This document shows, one piece after another, positions 16,861-26,250 of a DNA stretch of 64,000 nucleotides (position 1 is the first letter of the stretch; each line of letters begins with the position of its first letter). The stretch lies in assembly GCF_029626155.1 (NCBI RefSeq), contig NZ_JARUBL010000001.1, forward strand, positions 6,228,501 to 6,292,500, given 5' to 3'. The stretch is from Solwaraspora sp. WMMD1047 (GTDB lineage: Bacteria; Actinomycetota; Actinomycetes; Mycobacteriales; Micromonosporaceae). Under the pieces are notes generated by a model. It did not search any database. It saw only the letters and a list, made by a program, of their open reading frames with translations, and had not been told where the DNA came from. Both the position numbers and the translations under genes were made by a program.

Positions 16861-17880
16861 GTGCTCCGACAGCAGGATGTGGGACACCGAATTGTGGTAC
16901 GCCGGATTGTGGGGGTTCGGTACGGTCGCACCCTGTTCTCCGACGCGCTCGGCGAGCTGGTCGAGTTGACCGAGACCCATCTCACCATCGCCACCGCCCG
17001 CGGTGTGGTCCAGGTCCCGCTCACCGAGGTGCACCGCGCGAAGCGGGTCCCGCCGGCCCGGCGGCCGATGGCGTCGGCGGTGGTGGAGCTGGAGCGGGCC
17101 GCCAACGAGTCGTGGCCGGCGCCGGTTCAGGAGCGGATGGGTGGCTGGCTGCTGCGGACGGCCGGCGGCTGGACCGGCCGGGCCAACTCCGCGCTGCCGA
17201 TCGGCGACCCGGACCGGCCGCTGGAAGCCGCGATCGACGCGGTGGTCGCCTGGTACGCCGAGCACGGCCAGCCCGCCATGATCAACGTACCGCTGCCGTT
17301 GGCGGCACCGGTCGGGGTGGCGCTCGACGAGCGCGGTTGGGGCGCCCGGCCGCTGACCCTGGTGCAGACCGCCCCACTGACCACGCTGCTGACCACCGCA
17401 CCAGCCGGCGCCGCACTGCAGGTCGGGGTGCCCGAGTTGGCGGCCGAGCCGAGTCCCGGGTGGCTGGCGCTGGCCGGTGCCGGGAAGGCGGCCCGCAGCA
17501 GCGGGCGGGAGGACCGGACGCTGCCGGCCACCGCCCGACACGTGCTCACCGCCGTGGGCACGGTCCGCTTCGCCCACCTGTACGCCGAGCGCGGTCCCCG
17601 GTCCGGCGGAGGCGAGTTGCTGGCCATCGCCCGGGGTACGGTCACCGGCGCCGGCCGGTGGCTGGGGATCTCGCTGATCGAGGTGGAGCCCGCGGCCCGG
17701 CGCCGCGGACTGGCCGGGCTGCTGATCCGGGCGCTCGCCGAGTGGGCCGCCGAACGGGGCGCGACGGACGCCTTCCTGCAGGTCGAGGAGCGCAACACGG
17801 GCGCCGTCGCGCTCTACCGGAAGCTGGGCTTCCGGACCCACCACACCTACCTGACCCGGGTGGCGCCCGGCCACCGGTGA
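16861..17880 (+). CDS. GNAT family acetyltransferase, Rv0428c-like two-domain type
   Basis: A 339-residue protein with an N-terminal barrel-like domain (QDVGHRIVVRRIVG through VVQVPLTEVHRAKRVPP), a linker and a C-terminal GNAT domain. The acetyl-CoA motif is EVEPAARRRGLAGLLIRALAEWA and the final strand is NTGAVALYRKLGF. The layout matches the mycobacterial Rv0428c/corynebacterial cg3035 group of N-acetyltransferases, whose substrate is unclear. The GTG at 16861 has GGAGAGGGGG 6 bases upstream; a TTG at 16855 is possible but abuts that site. It is divergent from fdxA-dapC. Confidence 0.85.
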   Translation: MLRQQDVGHRIVVRRIVGVRYGRTLFSDALGELVELTETHLTIATARGVVQVPLTEVHRAKRVPPARRPMASAVVELERAANESWPAPVQERMGGWLLRTAGGWTGRANSALPIGDPDRPLEAAIDAVVAWYAEHGQPAMINVPLPLAAPVGVALDERGWGARPLTLVQTAPLTTLLTTAPAGAALQVGVPELAAEPSPGWLALAGAGKAARSSGREDRTLPATARHVLTAVGTVRFAHLYAERGPRSGGGELLAIARGTVTGAGRWLGISLIEVEPAARRRGLAGLLIRALAEWAAERGATDAFLQVEERNTGAVALYRKLGFRTHHTYLTRVAPGHR

Positions 17881-17899
17881 CCGGCCACCGACGCGCGCG

Positions 17900-18364
17900 T
17901 CAGCGGCGCACGACCCGGCGCGGCTTGGCCTGCCTGGTCTCGGCGTACCGCTTGAGCGACTGCGACCGGTAGTCCAGGCCGGTCGCGATGAGCACCAGGT
18001 AGCCGACCAGGGTGCCGCCGGCGGCGAAGCCGCCGTAGAGCCAGATCTGGGCGAAGAACGAGCCGGCGCCCTCGGCGAACGGGTGGCTGCCGCTGATGAA
18101 CGGGCCGACGAAGATGGTGAGCGCCATCGCGACCAGGATGGCCACCGCGACGTCCCCGCCCCAGCGGGCGGCCGGGTGGGGCCGCCCCCAGACGAAGGCG
18201 ACGACCGCGAGGATCACACCGATGACGGCGAACATGCCCAGCGAGATCCGGTCCGACATTTCGGTGTCGCCGTCGAAGCCGAATCTGGTGACGAGCCGGG
18301 CCACCACATTGACCGCGAACAGCACGCCCGCGAGCACACCGACCGGCAGCCAACGATCCCTCAT
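17900..18364 (-). CDS. Membrane protein of unknown function, 154 aa
   Basis: Four hydrophobic helices (about residues 6-24, 40-58, 72-92 and 104-130) and a basic C-terminal tail (RQAKPRRVVRR) predict an inner-membrane protein. No family is recognised. The ATG at 18364 follows GGGAGGAACACGCG; an upstream ATG at 18394 is less likely. It converges on the acetyltransferase gene, with a small GACGCGCGCGTC palindrome at the junction. It may belong to the mshB transcript, 124 bases upstream, but that is unproven. Confidence 0.7.
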   Translation of the reverse strand: MRDRWLPVGVLAGVLFAVNVVARLVTRFGFDGDTEMSDRISLGMFAVIGVILAVVAFVWGRPHPAARWGGDVAVAILVAMALTIFVGPFISGSHPFAEGAGSFFAQIWLYGGFAAGGTLVGYLVLIATGLDYRSQSLKRYAETRQAKPRRVVRR

Positions 18365-18487
18365 CGCGTGTTCCTCCCGAATCATGTCAGCCATTTACGG
18401 CACTTTTCAGCCAGTCCCATCTACTTACCATCCGTACCTGGGAGTTTCCATCCCACGCCGGGCGGGCGGTGGCGGCCGAATGTACCG

Positions 18488-19066
18488 TCAGCGGATCCCG
18501 GGGCCTGGTCCGGGACGCGGCGCGACGATGATCCGGAATGCCATCACCGCGAACGCCATCGACCCGGCGACGATCATGGCCAGCCCGACCCAGTTGTTGC
18601 CGGCCAGCAGGATGTCGCCCTCGGTCGTCCCGCCGGCGGCGACCACCATGAACGCGAACCAGGTGACCGCGGGCAGCGCGACCGCCCAGCCGCGGCCGAC
18701 CGCCCGCCGGGCGAACCAGCTCAGCGCGACGTTCGCGACGACCGCGAGCAGGGCGGAGACGCCGATCAGGTGACCGCCCACCCGCAGCGTGGCGAGCAGC
18801 AGTTCCAGGACCGCGGTCAGCGCGGCGGCGAGCACGGCGAGCACCCCGCCGGTGATCCGCAGCGCCAGGTCCACCGGGCCGGCCAGCCGGCGCCAACCCG
18901 GCGAGTCGGCCAGCCGACGCCAGCCCGACGCCTCACCCGTGCGCTCGCCCGGCATTCCGGACCCGGGGGCGGCCGCCGGATCCGACAGGACTGGCGGATC
19001 ACCGGGACCGGGCGTCCTCGGTAGCGGATCGGGCGGGCTCGGCACGGGCGGACTCGGCAGCGTCAC
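18488..19066 (-). CDS. Membrane protein of unknown function, 192 aa
   Basis: A proline-rich cytoplasmic head of about 60 residues is followed by four hydrophobic segments ([20 protein letters not shown], the region around [54 protein letters not shown]). The ATG overlaps the mshB stop by 4 bases, so the two are translationally coupled. No domain is recognised. Coupling to mshB suggests conservation of the pair, but not a role in mycothiol synthesis. Confidence 0.75.
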   Translation of the reverse strand: MTLPSPPVPSPPDPLPRTPGPGDPPVLSDPAAAPGSGMPGERTGEASGWRRLADSPGWRRLAGPVDLALRITGGVLAVLAAALTAVLELLLATLRVGGHLIGVSALLAVVANVALSWFARRAVGRGWAVALPAVTWFAFMVVAAGGTTEGDILLAGNNWVGLAMIVAGSMAFAVMAFRIIVAPRPGPGPGIR

Positions 19067-20031
19067 CGGGCGCCGGCCTCCGCGGGCGCCCCGGCGACCG
19101 GCGCGGCGAGGCCGGCGAAGAGGTCGTCCTCCCAGCCGTACCGGCCCGAGCCGGGTCCCTGGGTGCCGGCGGCGAGGGTGTAGTACTCCATGCCCATGAA
19201 CTCGCCGCCGAAGTTGCCCGCGATCGAGTAGAGCCAGGAGTCGGCCGGGATCTGGGTGGCGTGGGCGCGCAGGGCCGCCTCCTTCGCGGCGTGCCGGTCG
19301 GTGCCGTCGATGCGGGCGGCGATCTGGTCGTCGGGGGTGCCGAACGGCAACTGGTCGACGCTGTCGATGCCGTCGAACGGGTTGTCCGGCGCGTCGACGA
19401 AGGCGGTCAGCCCGCCCGCCAGCACGCTCTTCGGGATCGCCGTCCAGTAGATCTTGGCCGGTCCGAAGCCCGCCGCGGTGGCCAGCTCCGCCGCGCGCAT
19501 CGCGACCCGGTGCGCCTGGATGTGGTCGGGGTGCCCGTAGAAGCCGTTCGGGTCGTAGGTGATCAGGACCTGCGGGCGGACCTCGCGCATGATCTCCACC
19601 AGGTGCCCGGCGGCCTCGTCCAGGTCGGCCCGCCAGAACGCCCGCGGATGGTCGTTGGTGGGCAGCCCCATCATCCCGGAGTCGCGGTACCGGCCGGCGC
19701 CGCCGAGAAACCGGTGGTCGGTCACGCCGAGGGCCGCGCAGGCGGCGGCCAGCTCACCGATCCGGTAGCCGCCGAGCTGGTCCGCCTCGGCGGCGGCGAG
19801 CTGGGCCAGCTCCGGCCGGTGGATCTCGCCCTCCTCGCCGAGCGTGCAGGTCACCAGCGTCACCTGCGCGCCCTCGGCGGCGTAGTGCGCCATCGTCGCG
19901 CCGGTGCCGATCGCCTCGTCGTCGGGGTGGGCGTGCACCAGCAGCAGCCGGCGGCCGGGTGGCGGCGCGGCGCGGTCCTGGTCTCCGGGCCGGGGGCCGG
20001 CGGGAACGGGCAGCTTCGTCACGCCGGTCAC
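19063..20031 (-). CDS. mshB: GlcNAc-Ins deacetylase of mycothiol synthesis
   Basis: MshB removes acetyl from GlcNAc-inositol to give GlcN-inositol, the second committed step of mycothiol synthesis, the main actinobacterial thiol. The LmbE/PIG-L zinc motif HAHPDDEA (H33-D38) and the later GHPDHIQAH histidine are intact, and the length of 322 residues fits MshB. The closest confusable protein is mycothiol conjugate amidase Mca, which has a different C-terminal region; the [14 protein letters not shown] ending favours MshB. The start is the ATG at 20031. A membrane protein gene overlaps the stop by 4 bases. Confidence 0.92.
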   Translation of the reverse strand: MTGVTKLPVPAGPRPGDQDRAAPPPGRRLLLVHAHPDDEAIGTGATMAHYAAEGAQVTLVTCTLGEEGEIHRPELAQLAAAEADQLGGYRIGELAAACAALGVTDHRFLGGAGRYRDSGMMGLPTNDHPRAFWRADLDEAAGHLVEIMREVRPQVLITYDPNGFYGHPDHIQAHRVAMRAAELATAAGFGPAKIYWTAIPKSVLAGGLTAFVDAPDNPFDGIDSVDQLPFGTPDDQIAARIDGTDRHAAKEAALRAHATQIPADSWLYSIAGNFGGEFMGMEYYTLAAGTQGPGSGRYGWEDDLFAGLAAPVAGAPAEAGAR

Positions 20032-20159
20032 TCTACGCGGCCGGACTGATCATTCCCGCCGGCCGCGGCCCGCTCCGTCCCAACCGCCGACCGGACCCGG
20101 GGCCACGTACGGATGCCCGGGGCCACCGGCGGATGCCAGGGACCACGGACGGATACCCG

Positions 20160-22379
20160 ATGTCCGGCTCGGCCCCATCGCCGCGCGAGCCGATCTACGA
20201 TCCGAAGGTGGACTATCCCGATCTCGCCGCCCGGACCCGCCGCTTCCGGTGCGGAGCGCCGCGGGCGGTGACGGTGGCCGGCGACGGCTCGCGGGTGGTC
20301 TTCCTGCGCTCGACCGGGCCGGAGGACCCCTGCGACGCGCTCTGGCTGCTCGACGTCGCGTCGGGCACCGAACGCCTGGTCGCCGACCCGGCCAACCTGG
20401 TCGGCGCGGAGACCGGCCCGCTCGCCCCGGGGGAACGCGCCGCCCGGGAGCGGCGCCGGCTCAGCGCCGGCGGGATCGGCGGGTACGCCACCGACCCGCT
20501 CGCCCGGGTGGCGGTCTTCGCCCTCGGTGGCCGGCTGTTCCGGGCCGACCTGGAGCACGGCGACGTGGTCGAGGTGCCCGGGACCGGGCCGGTGATCGAC
20601 CCCCAGCCCGACCCGACCGGCCGGCGGCTGGCGTACATCACCGACGCGGACGGCACCCAGGCCGGCGGCACCCGATCCGGCGGCGAACGCCGTCGCGGTG
20701 AGCTGCGGGTGGTCGACATCGACGGCACCGACTCGCTGCTGGCCGGCGAGGACGCCGGGGTGACCTGGGGGCTGGCCGAGTTCATCGCCGCCGAGGAGTT
20801 CGACCGGCACCGGGGCTACTGGTGGGCGCCGGACGGCCGGTCGATCCTGGCCGCCCGGGTGGACGACTCCCGGCTGCCGCGCTGGCACCTGCACGACGCC
20901 GGTGATCCGGCCACCGCCAGCCAGCCGGTCGGCTATCCCCGGGCCGGTGGCCCGAACGCCGAGGTCAGCCTGCATCTGCTGGATCTCGACGGCGGCTGGG
21001 TCGACGTGCACTGGGACCGGGAGACCTACCCGTACCTGGTCTCGGTGCACTGGGGCGAGGCCGGTCCGCTGATCACCGTGCTGCGCCGGTTGCAGCAGCA
21101 CGGCCTGGTGCTCGCCGTCGACCCGCGCACCGGGGAGACCCAGGTGCACGCCGAGCTGGCCGACCCGCGCTGGGTGGAACCGATCGCCGGCACCCCCCGG
21201 CACCTGCCCGACGGCCGGGTGCTGGTCGGCGGCGAACTGGCCCACGACGGGTACGACGCCCGCTGCCTCTTCGCCGACGGCACCCTGCTCACCCCGCCGT
21301 CGCTCTACGTGCGCCGGGTGCTCGGCCAGTTGCCGGGCGGCTCCGGGCCGCCGGAGCTGATCGTCGAGGCCAGCGACGGCGAGCCGAGCCAGCAGCATCT
21401 CTACCGGGTCCGGACCGCGATCGGCGGTGGCGGGGTGGACGCCCGCCGGCTGACCCCGGACCCCGGCTGGCACGTCGGCGCGGTCGGCGGGGACGTGCTG
21501 GTGATCGGCAGCGCCTCGCTGGATCACGCCGGCACCCGGTGGTCGGTGCGGCAGGGCGACCGCGAGGTGGCCACCATCGAGTCGCTGGCGGCGACCCCGC
21601 CGTACGCGCCGCGCCCGGCGCTGGACCGGGTCACCGACCGCCGGCTGCCGGCCGCGGTGCTGTACCCGCGCGAGCACGTCACCGGCCGCCGGCTGCCGGT
21701 GCTGGTGGACATCTACGGCGGCCCCGGGCACCAGGAGGTGCTGGCCGCCCGCTCGATGTGGTTGGAGCGGCAGTGGTGGGCCGACGCCGGCTTCGCGGTG
21801 GTGACGATCGACAACCGGGGTACGCCGGGCGTGGCGCCGTCGTTCGAGAAGGTGATCCACCGCCGGTTCGCCGACGTGATCCTCGGCGACCAGGTCGACG
21901 CGCTGACCGCGCTGGCCGGCAAGCACCCGGACCTGGACCTGGATCGGGTGGCGGTGCGGGGCTGGTCGTTCGGCGGCTGGCTGGCCGGGCTGGCGGCGCT
22001 GCGCCGGCCGGAGCTGTTCCGGTGCGCGGTGGTCGGGGCGCCGGTGACCGACTGGACGCTCTACGACACCGCGTACACCGAGCGGTATCTCGGGCTGCCC
22101 GAGGAGGGCGCCGAGGTGTACGCCCACCACTCGCTGGTGGAGCTGGCCGGTGAGCCGGTCACCGACCCGGACCAGGCCCGTCCGCTGCTGCTGATCCACG
22201 GGCTGGCCGACGACAACGTGGTGGTGGCGCACACCCTGCGGTTCTCCGCCGCGCTGCTGGCCGCCGGCCGGCCGCACTCGGTGATCCCGCTGACCGGCGC
22301 CACCCACATGGCCGCCGGCGGCATCGCCGAACGCCTGCTCCGGCTCGAGCTCGACTTCATCCGCCGCAATCTGGCCTAG
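20160..22379 (+). CDS. S9 family prolyl oligopeptidase (dipeptidyl peptidase IV-like)
   Basis: A 739-residue serine peptidase: an N-terminal beta-propeller of about 450 residues (DPP IV N-terminal region, with repeats such as YWWAPDGRSILAARVDDS) and a C-terminal alpha/beta-hydrolase domain. The nucleophile is in GWSFGGW, the acid in HGLADDNV and the histidine in TGATHMAAGG. It would remove dipeptides, often Xaa-Pro, from peptide N-termini. No signal peptide is visible, so it is likely cytoplasmic. The start ATG at 20160 gives the usual DPYDPKVDYP-like beginning and has no clear ribosome-binding site. It converges on an oligopeptide importer operon 10 bases away, which fits peptide use. Confidence 0.9.
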   Translation: MSGSAPSPREPIYDPKVDYPDLAARTRRFRCGAPRAVTVAGDGSRVVFLRSTGPEDPCDALWLLDVASGTERLVADPANLVGAETGPLAPGERAARERRRLSAGGIGGYATDPLARVAVFALGGRLFRADLEHGDVVEVPGTGPVIDPQPDPTGRRLAYITDADGTQAGGTRSGGERRRGELRVVDIDGTDSLLAGEDAGVTWGLAEFIAAEEFDRHRGYWWAPDGRSILAARVDDSRLPRWHLHDAGDPATASQPVGYPRAGGPNAEVSLHLLDLDGGWVDVHWDRETYPYLVSVHWGEAGPLITVLRRLQQHGLVLAVDPRTGETQVHAELADPRWVEPIAGTPRHLPDGRVLVGGELAHDGYDARCLFADGTLLTPPSLYVRRVLGQLPGGSGPPELIVEASDGEPSQQHLYRVRTAIGGGGVDARRLTPDPGWHVGAVGGDVLVIGSASLDHAGTRWSVRQGDREVATIESLAATPPYAPRPALDRVTDRRLPAAVLYPREHVTGRRLPVLVDIYGGPGHQEVLAARSMWLERQWWADAGFAVVTIDNRGTPGVAPSFEKVIHRRFADVILGDQVDALTALAGKHPDLDLDRVAVRGWSFGGWLAGLAALRRPELFRCAVVGAPVTDWTLYDTAYTERYLGLPEEGAEVYAHHSLVELAGEPVTDPDQARPLLLIHGLADDNVVVAHTLRFSAALLAAGRPHSVIPLTGATHMAAGGIAERLLRLELDFIRRNLA

Positions 22380-22389
22380 CGGCCTGCCG

Positions 22390-24156
22390 TCACCGCAGGT
22401 GGGCGCGGTAGAAGACCGGGGTACCGAACTGCTCGGAGATGAAGACGCCGGCGACCCGGTCGCCGCCGACCACGAAGGTCCTGTCCTGGTAGATCGGCAC
22501 CACCGGGCAGTACCTCTCCATGATCATCTGATCCAACTTCGCCCACTGCGGCCCGGCCTCGGCGGCCGGTAGGGCGCTGATCCGGTCGATCTCCGCGTTG
22601 ACGTCGTCGGCGTTGAAGTACGAGACGTTGGAGTTGCCCAGCGGGCCGAGCTTGCGGCCGTCCCAGAGCACCGGGATGGTCGACACCGCGCTGGGCCAGT
22701 CCGCCGCCCAGTTGGACAGGTAGATGTCGTACTCGTTGCCCCTGGTCCGGACGGTCGGGTTGTGGTCGTCGACGTAGCGCACGGTGACGTCGAACCCGGC
22801 CCGTTCCAGGCTCTGCTCGACGACCGGCGCGGTGGCTTGGCCGAACGCGGTGGACCGGGACAGGTAAACCAGTCGGACCCGCTCACCGCCGAGCAGTTCC
22901 CGCGCGGCCTCCGGGTCACCGGTGGGGCCGCCGTCGTACGGGTTGGGATAGTCGGTCCAGCCGATCGTGGTGTTCGCCAGCAGGGTGTGGGTGGGCCGCC
23001 CGGCGGCCTCCCCGCCCTGGGTGGCCAGCAGCCCCTGCCGGTCGACGGCGTACGCGATGGCCCGCCGCACGTCGACGTCGGTGATCCGCTCGTTGTTGAT
23101 GCTCAGGTACCACTGCGACGGCGCCTCCCGGTGCAGCACCCGCCCGCCCAGCCCGGGGTCGCCGAGCACCCGGTTGACCAGCGGCTGCGGCACGCCGTCC
23201 CAGGCCAGCGCGGCGGCGTCGGGGCCGGCACCGGCCAGCACCCGCTCGGTGGCGGCCAGGTTGTCCGGGCCGATCTCCACCTCGATCGAGTCGGGGTAGG
23301 CGTGCCGCAGCGGGTCGGTGGCCGGGTCCCAGTGCGGGTTGCGCTCCAGCACCAGCCGGCTGTCCCGGAGGTACTCCCGGATCCGGTACGGGCCGGAGGC
23401 GACCACCGACCGGTCGTACCCGGTCCGGGTGTCCGCCGCCTTCGGCACCGGGACGGAGGTGGGCAGCGAGAGCGCGTACGGCAGGTCGCAGCGCGGCCGC
23501 GCGAAGCTGAAGACCAGCGTGCGCTCGTCGCGCACGGTCAGGCCGGGGACGGTGTCGGAGCCCGAGGTGTACGGGCCGGAGTAGCGGCTGTTGTAGGCCG
23601 GGTCGTCGGCCAGCCACTCCTGCAGGTAGGTCGGCCCACCGTCGATGGTCTCCTCGAACGACCGGGCGATCCCGTACGCGACGTCGGCGGCCCGGATCGG
23701 GGTGCCGTCGGCGAACCGGACCCCGTCCTTGAGCCGGTACTCCCAGGTGCGGCAGTCGCCGTCGACGTCCACCCCGGGGTTCTCGGCCAGGTCGCCGACG
23801 AGCAGCACCTTGCCCGCCCCGTCCTCGGCGAAGACGGTGAGCGTACGCAGGAAGGTCTGCTGCAGCGCCATCGCCGCGAAGGTGTACGTCCGCTGCGGGT
23901 CCAGGTGCTCGAAGTCGGCCTGGGTGATCAGGCGCAGGGTGCCGCCGGGCTCGGCGCCGGAGACCGGTTCCGCCGGGCCCTGCGAGTCGGCCGGGTCGGT
24001 GGCGATGGCGCTGGTGAACTGCCGGGCCTCGCCGGTCGGTCCGCCGAATCCGCCGGTGTTCTCGGTGCAGCCGGTCAGCACCCCGGCCGTCAGGGTGAGG
24101 GTCACCCCGGCCGCCAGCCGACCCGCCGGCACTGCGGCCCTGAGCCTCGTTCGCAT
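22390..24156 (-). CDS. Oligopeptide/dipeptide ABC transporter substrate-binding lipoprotein
   Basis: A family 5 solute-binding protein of 588 residues. The N-terminus is a lipoprotein signal with lipobox LTGC at about residues 26-29, so it is anchored outside the membrane. The family signature region is TYTFAAMALQQTFLRTL followed by a DGVRFADGTPIRAADVAYGIARSFE stretch. It would deliver peptides to the two permeases encoded just downstream. The ATG at 24156 is preceded by AGGAGGAG. Its stop is 10 bases from that of the convergent S9 peptidase. Gene order from upstream is ATPase-ATPase-permease-permease-this gene. Confidence 0.92.
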   Translation of the reverse strand: MRTRLRAAVPAGRLAAGVTLTLTAGVLTGCTENTGGFGGPTGEARQFTSAIATDPADSQGPAEPVSGAEPGGTLRLITQADFEHLDPQRTYTFAAMALQQTFLRTLTVFAEDGAGKVLLVGDLAENPGVDVDGDCRTWEYRLKDGVRFADGTPIRAADVAYGIARSFEETIDGGPTYLQEWLADDPAYNSRYSGPYTSGSDTVPGLTVRDERTLVFSFARPRCDLPYALSLPTSVPVPKAADTRTGYDRSVVASGPYRIREYLRDSRLVLERNPHWDPATDPLRHAYPDSIEVEIGPDNLAATERVLAGAGPDAAALAWDGVPQPLVNRVLGDPGLGGRVLHREAPSQWYLSINNERITDVDVRRAIAYAVDRQGLLATQGGEAAGRPTHTLLANTTIGWTDYPNPYDGGPTGDPEAARELLGGERVRLVYLSRSTAFGQATAPVVEQSLERAGFDVTVRYVDDHNPTVRTRGNEYDIYLSNWAADWPSAVSTIPVLWDGRKLGPLGNSNVSYFNADDVNAEIDRISALPAAEAGPQWAKLDQMIMERYCPVVPIYQDRTFVVGGDRVAGVFISEQFGTPVFYRAHLR

Positions 24157-24224
24157 CGCTCCTCCTGGTCTGGTCCGGATGATCCGGTGTGGTTCTGGTG
24201 CGGGTGGTCCGCGTCCCGGCCGGC

Positions 24225-25223
24225 TCAGCCGAGCCGGATTCTCGGGTCGATCACGGCGTAGCCGACGTCCACCAGCAGGTTGGCGGTGACCACGAAGACC
24301 GCGCCGAGCAGGACGGTCGCCAGCACGATCGGCATGTCCAGGTTGACCGCGGCGGTCAACGCGGTCCGGCCCAGCCCGGTGAAGCCGAACACGGTCTCGG
24401 TGACCACCACACCCCCGAGGTGGGCGCCGACGTCGAGGCCGGCCATGGTGAGCACCGGGGTGATCGCGGCGCGCAGCGCGTGCCGGCCGTGAACCGCCCG
24501 GCGCGGCAGGCCCTTGGCCCGGGCGGTGCGGACGAAGTCCTCGCCGAGCGTCTCCAGCAGCTGCGCCCGGGTCAACCGGGCGTAGGTCGCGGCGTTCACC
24601 AGACCCAGCGCCAGCCAGGGCAGGATCAGCGCGGACGCCCAGGCCAGCGGGTCCTCGGTCAGCGGCGTATAGCGCGGGTAGCTCAGCAGGCCGGTCTGGT
24701 AGACCAGCCCGAGCAGCAGCAGCGGCCCGAGCAGCAGCATCGGCATCGCGGCACCGACCAGCGAGGCGCCCACCGCCAGCCGGTCGACGAGCGTGCCCCG
24801 GCGCAGCGCCGCCAGGGCGCCGACCGCGACGCCGGCCAACAGCCAGAACACCGCACCCCCGGCGACGATGCTCACGGTCACCGGCAACGTCCGGGCGACG
24901 ATGTCGGTGACCGGTTCGTCGGTGCGGAACGAGTAGCCCAGGCAGGGCGCCGGGCAGTCCCGGGCGGTCAATCCGGTGCCGATCGTCCGACCGGCGAACA
25001 GGCCGCGCATGAAGTCGGCGTACTGGTGCGGGATGGGTCGGTCCAGCCCCATCCGGGACTCGATCATGGCGATCCGCTCCGGCCCGCAGACGGTCTTGCT
25101 CTCCCCGCACATCAGCTCGGCCGGGTTGCTCGGCAGCACGAAGAAGAGCCCGAAGGTGAGCACGCTCACCGCGAGCAGGGTGCTCGCCGCGAGCAGCAGC
25201 TTCCGGACCACGAACCGCAGCAT
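24225..25223 (-). CDS. Oligopeptide ABC transporter permease, DppB/OppB type
   Basis: A 332-residue inner-membrane permease with about six helices. It begins LRFVVRKLLLAASTLLAVSVLTFGLFF, the typical DppB start, and has the cytoplasmic EAA loop around VRTARAKGLPRRAVHGRHALR, which contacts the ATPases. A large external loop (about residues 40-110) carries three cysteines. The ATG at 25223 was chosen over the upstream one at 25274 because it gives the standard family N-terminus. It lies 7 bases after the second permease gene. Confidence 0.92.
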   Translation of the reverse strand: MLRFVVRKLLLAASTLLAVSVLTFGLFFVLPSNPAELMCGESKTVCGPERIAMIESRMGLDRPIPHQYADFMRGLFAGRTIGTGLTARDCPAPCLGYSFRTDEPVTDIVARTLPVTVSIVAGGAVFWLLAGVAVGALAALRRGTLVDRLAVGASLVGAAMPMLLLGPLLLLGLVYQTGLLSYPRYTPLTEDPLAWASALILPWLALGLVNAATYARLTRAQLLETLGEDFVRTARAKGLPRRAVHGRHALRAAITPVLTMAGLDVGAHLGGVVVTETVFGFTGLGRTALTAAVNLDMPIVLATVLLGAVFVVTANLLVDVGYAVIDPRIRLG

Positions 25224-25230
25224 GGCGGCG

Positions 25231-26250
25231 TCACCCGCCGGACCGCGGATCGAGGGCGTCGCGTACCGCGTCACCGAGCAGGTTGCTGGCGAGCACCAGC
25301 AGGAACAGCGTGCCGCCGCCGATGATCGTGAAGCTGGGCACGTCGCGCAGGTAGCGGATGCTCTCGTTGAGCAGCCGGCCCAGGTCCGGGGTGGGTTCCA
25401 GCACCCCCAGGCCGAGGAAGGACAGGGCCGCCTCGGCGGTGATCAGGACCGGCACGGTCAGCGAGAGGGCGACCAGGATCGGCGCCCAGAGGTTGGGCAG
25501 CAGCTCGCGGAAGAGGATGTGGCCGGGGCCGGCCCCGGCGGCCCGCGCCGCCGCCACGAACTCCCGCTCCCGCAGCGAGAGCACCTGGCCCCGGACCAGT
25601 CGGGCCACCCCCGGCCAGTTGAACAACACGAAGATCAACACCAGCAGGAGCGGCCGGAACCAGGTCGCCTCCTCGTCGCGTACGCCGTAGAACCGGTGCA
25701 CGGCGATCGGCACCAGGGCGAGGCAGAAGAGGTAGAACGGGAAGGCGAGGGCGAGGTCGATCAGCCAGGTCACCACCGCGTCCAGCCAGCCGCCGGCGTA
25801 CCCGGCCAGGAGGCCGACGGCCGCGCCGAGGGCGACCGCCAGCACCGCCGCGGTGACGGCGATCACGAGCGAGGTACGCAGCCCGTACACCACCTGGATG
25901 AAGACGTCGCGGCCGTTGCCGGGCTGGATGCCGAACCAGTGGGCGCCGTCGACGCCGGCGTACCCGAGCGGGAAACCGTTGCGGTCCAGGCGCTCCGGGA
26001 ACCGGTCCGTCGGACCCGTCCCGTACAGCCGGGCCACCAGCGGCGCGGCGGCCGCCAGCAGGGCGAGGAAGGCCAGCGTGGCGGCGCTGACCAGGGCCAG
26101 CCGGTCCCGCCGCAGCCGCCCCCAGGCCAGCCGACCCGGCGACCGGCCCGCACCAGCCCGGGCCAGGTACCCGCCGCCCGCGCCCGCCCGTTCCGCGCCC
26201 GCCCGTTCCGCGCCCGCCGGTTCCGCCCCGGTCCCGCCCAGCCCGGTCAT
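25231..26250 (-). CDS. Oligopeptide ABC transporter permease, DppC/OppC type
   Basis: A 339-residue permease. The first 45 residues are a repetitive Ala-Glu-Arg-Gly stretch, then LRRDRLALVSAATLAFLALLAAAAPLV marks the DppC N-terminal helix. The EAA loop is around REFVAAARAAGAGPGHILFRELLPNLW. The typical large periplasmic loop contains HWFGIQPGNGRDVFIQVVYGLRTSL. The ATG at 26250 overlaps the stop of the upstream ATPase gene by 4 bases. It partners the DppB-type permease downstream. Confidence 0.92.
   Translation of the reverse strand: MTGLGGTGAEPAGAERAGAERAGAGGGYLARAGAGRSPGRLAWGRLRRDRLALVSAATLAFLALLAAAAPLVARLYGTGPTDRFPERLDRNGFPLGYAGVDGAHWFGIQPGNGRDVFIQVVYGLRTSLVIAVTAAVLAVALGAAVGLLAGYAGGWLDAVVTWLIDLALAFPFYLFCLALVPIAVHRFYGVRDEEATWFRPLLLVLIFVLFNWPGVARLVRGQVLSLREREFVAAARAAGAGPGHILFRELLPNLWAPILVALSLTVPVLITAEAALSFLGLGVLEPTPDLGRLLNESIRYLRDVPSFTIIGGGTLFLLVLASNLLGDAVRDALDPRSGG
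26180..26224. repeat. Three 15-bp tandem units in the dppC-type gene
   Basis: Units at 26180-26194, 26195-26209 and 26210-26224 (core GCGCCCGCCCGTTCC, the third with one change) encode the repeated Ala-Glu-Arg-Ala-Gly at the N-terminus of the permease. The 15-bp period keeps the frame. Confidence 0.75.

Noticed and set aside
20028-22307. Long open frame of 759 codons on the minus strand
   Set aside because: It mirrors the S9 peptidase gene; the sequence is low-complexity Gly/Arg/Ala/Val and has no domain. Such antisense frames are common at this GC content.
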